Shown here piece by piece: positions 6,750 to 7,378 of a DNA stretch of 7,378 nucleotides (positions are counted from its first letter, which is position 1; each line of letters starts with the position of its first letter). Below the pieces are notes generated by a model. It was not told the origin of the DNA, searched no databases, and was given only the letters and a program-made list of their open reading frames with translations. The stretch comes from Candidatus Eiseniibacteriota bacterium (GTDB lineage: Bacteria; JAFGKV01). The DNA lies in contig JALOPK010000161.1 in assembly GCA_025453925.1 (NCBI GenBank), positions 1 through 7,378 on the forward strand, in the 5' to 3' direction. The position numbers were made by a program, and so were the translations under genes.

Positions 6750-7378
6750 ATGTCAACCATGAACACAGAACACACGTCAGCCCCTCCAGACGAGGAGGAA
6801 GTCATGCGGACAGCCAACGCGGCATTGGGTCTATCCAGTCACGGATTCGGCACCATGATCGGGCTCAGCCCGGCAATGGAACAGGTGTTCTCGCTGGCCC
6901 GAAAGATCGCGGCGAGCAACGCAACCACCATTCTGATCACTGGTGAGACGGGGACCGGCAAGGATCTCCTTGCCCGGGAACTGCACTTCAATTCCGGGCG
7001 CCGTGCGGAGCCGTTCATCGAGGTAAACTGCTCGGCAATTCCTGAGACCCTCCTGGAGACCGAGCTGTTCGGGTATGAGCAAGGCGCATTCACCGATGCC
7101 AAGGGCTTACGCCGGGGGCTGTTCGAGCTCGCCTCGGGGGGCACCCTGTTCCTTGACGAAATCGGATACATGACCGCCAACCTGCAGGTGAAACTCCTCA
7201 AAGCCATAGAGGAGAAACGGATCCGGCGGGTGGGGGGAACGAGGGACATCGAAGCGGACATCCGGATCATGGCAGCCACCAATCGAAACCTGGAGCTGGC
7301 CATGAGGAAGGGAATCTTTCGCGAGAACTCGAGACGCTTCGAGCCGACACGCTGGGGCTTCTGGCCGAATGCGAGGCG
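6750..7378 (+). CDS. Sigma-54-interacting AAA+ transcriptional regulator, GAFTDA variant, partial at right edge
   Basis: 209 codons are visible and the gene is still open at the window end. Only about 36 N-terminal residues precede the AAA+ domain, so there is no receiver, GAF or PAS domain in front; any sensor would be C-terminal and unseen. Walker A is GETGTGK (65-71), the loop is GAFTDA (112-117) and Walker B is FLDE (134-137); the sensor I region reads AATNRN (175-180). Asp in place of the second Gly of GAFTGA is a known subfamily variant, often with GYE just upstream as here. The sequence follows the family closely to FRE (190-192). Then FREDLYYRLN is expected, but the frame reads NSRRFEPTRWGFWPNAR, so the arginine-finger region is absent. 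ATG 6804 is an equally good start: same frame, with AGGAGG 5 nt upstream. The gene probably shares the selB transcript. Targets are unknown. Confidence 0.85.
   Translation, partial: MSTMNTEHTSAPPDEEEVMRTANAALGLSSHGFGTMIGLSPAMEQVFSLARKIAASNATTILITGETGTGKDLLARELHFNSGRRAEPFIEVNCSAIPETLLETELFGYEQGAFTDAKGLRRGLFELASGGTLFLDEIGYMTANLQVKLLKAIEEKRIRRVGGTRDIEADIRIMAATNRNLELAMRKGIFRENSRRFEPTRWGFWPNAR
6793..6798 (+). promoter_or_regulatory. Second, stronger ribosome binding site inside the activator's 5' end
   Basis: AGGAGG followed by AAGTC and ATG at 6804. This is a better SD than the one before 6750. It would give a product 18 residues shorter, dropping only a low-complexity acidic stretch (PPDEEEV). 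The same bases encode those glutamates, so the SD could be incidental. Confidence 0.5.
7326..7378 (+). other. Anomalous end of the activator gene (loss of family similarity)
   Basis: Upstream of about 7326 the translation tracks the AAA+ activator family residue by residue; from here it does not. In another frame the last 54 bases (from 7325) read ELETLRADTLGLLAECEA, a plausible helical peptide unrelated to the expected arginine-finger segment. That pattern fits a join to unrelated coding sequence better than a simple indel, because none of the three frames restores the expected LYYRLN motif. Only about 50 bases are available, so the cause cannot be decided. Confidence 0.5.

Overview
The window is GC-rich bacterial DNA, densely coding on both strands, with strong Shine-Dalgarno sites and one 258-bp divergent intergenic region. 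The gene set is a divergent GlmU-family nucleotidyltransferase of the kind common in the Bacteroidetes/Chlorobi/Gemmatimonadetes (FCB) lineages, an Fis-type sigma-54 activator with a helical linker before its HTH, a BatA-like VWA membrane protein, and SelB. This fits a high-GC member of the FCB group or a related candidate phylum. That placement is inference from family distribution, not from a marker gene.

Left half, minus strand, read from right to left (4554 to 1): three genes laid out as one operon. First is a sigma-54-dependent AAA+ regulator with a degenerate receiver-like N-terminus (4554-3079). It overlaps by 4 bp (ATGA) with a GlmU-like acyltransferase/nucleotidyltransferase (3082-1841). 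After 27 bp comes a two-TM von Willebrand factor A protein with a non-catalytic glutamine-amidotransferase-like domain (1813-1), which runs off the left edge and so lacks its C-terminus. Every reading of this half on the plus strand is a GC-driven antisense shadow.

Middle, 4555-4812: a divergent control region. It holds a perfect 11-bp inverted repeat forming a very GC-rich hairpin, a second smaller hairpin, and an AT-richer island just before selB with a weak sigma-70-like promoter.

Right half, plus strand: selB, the selenocysteine-specific elongation factor (4813-6732), is complete. After 17 bp comes a second sigma-54-type AAA+ activator (6750 to the right edge) with no N-terminal sensor domain and a GAFTDA loop in place of GAFTGA. 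Its last ~50 bases abruptly stop resembling the family just where the arginine-finger segment should be. This may be a sequence or assembly junction, a frameshift, or a genuine truncation.

The genes imply selenoprotein synthesis (selB) and an envelope or cell-wall theme in the minus-strand operon (sugar-nucleotide enzyme plus membrane VWA protein) placed under an adjacent sigma-54 regulator. No selA, selD, tRNA-Sec, mobile element, CRISPR array or rRNA was seen. I see no convincing novel multi-gene system. The best leads are the hairpin in the divergent region, the regulator/GlmU-like/VWA operon, the cysteine cluster in SelB, and the break at the right edge.
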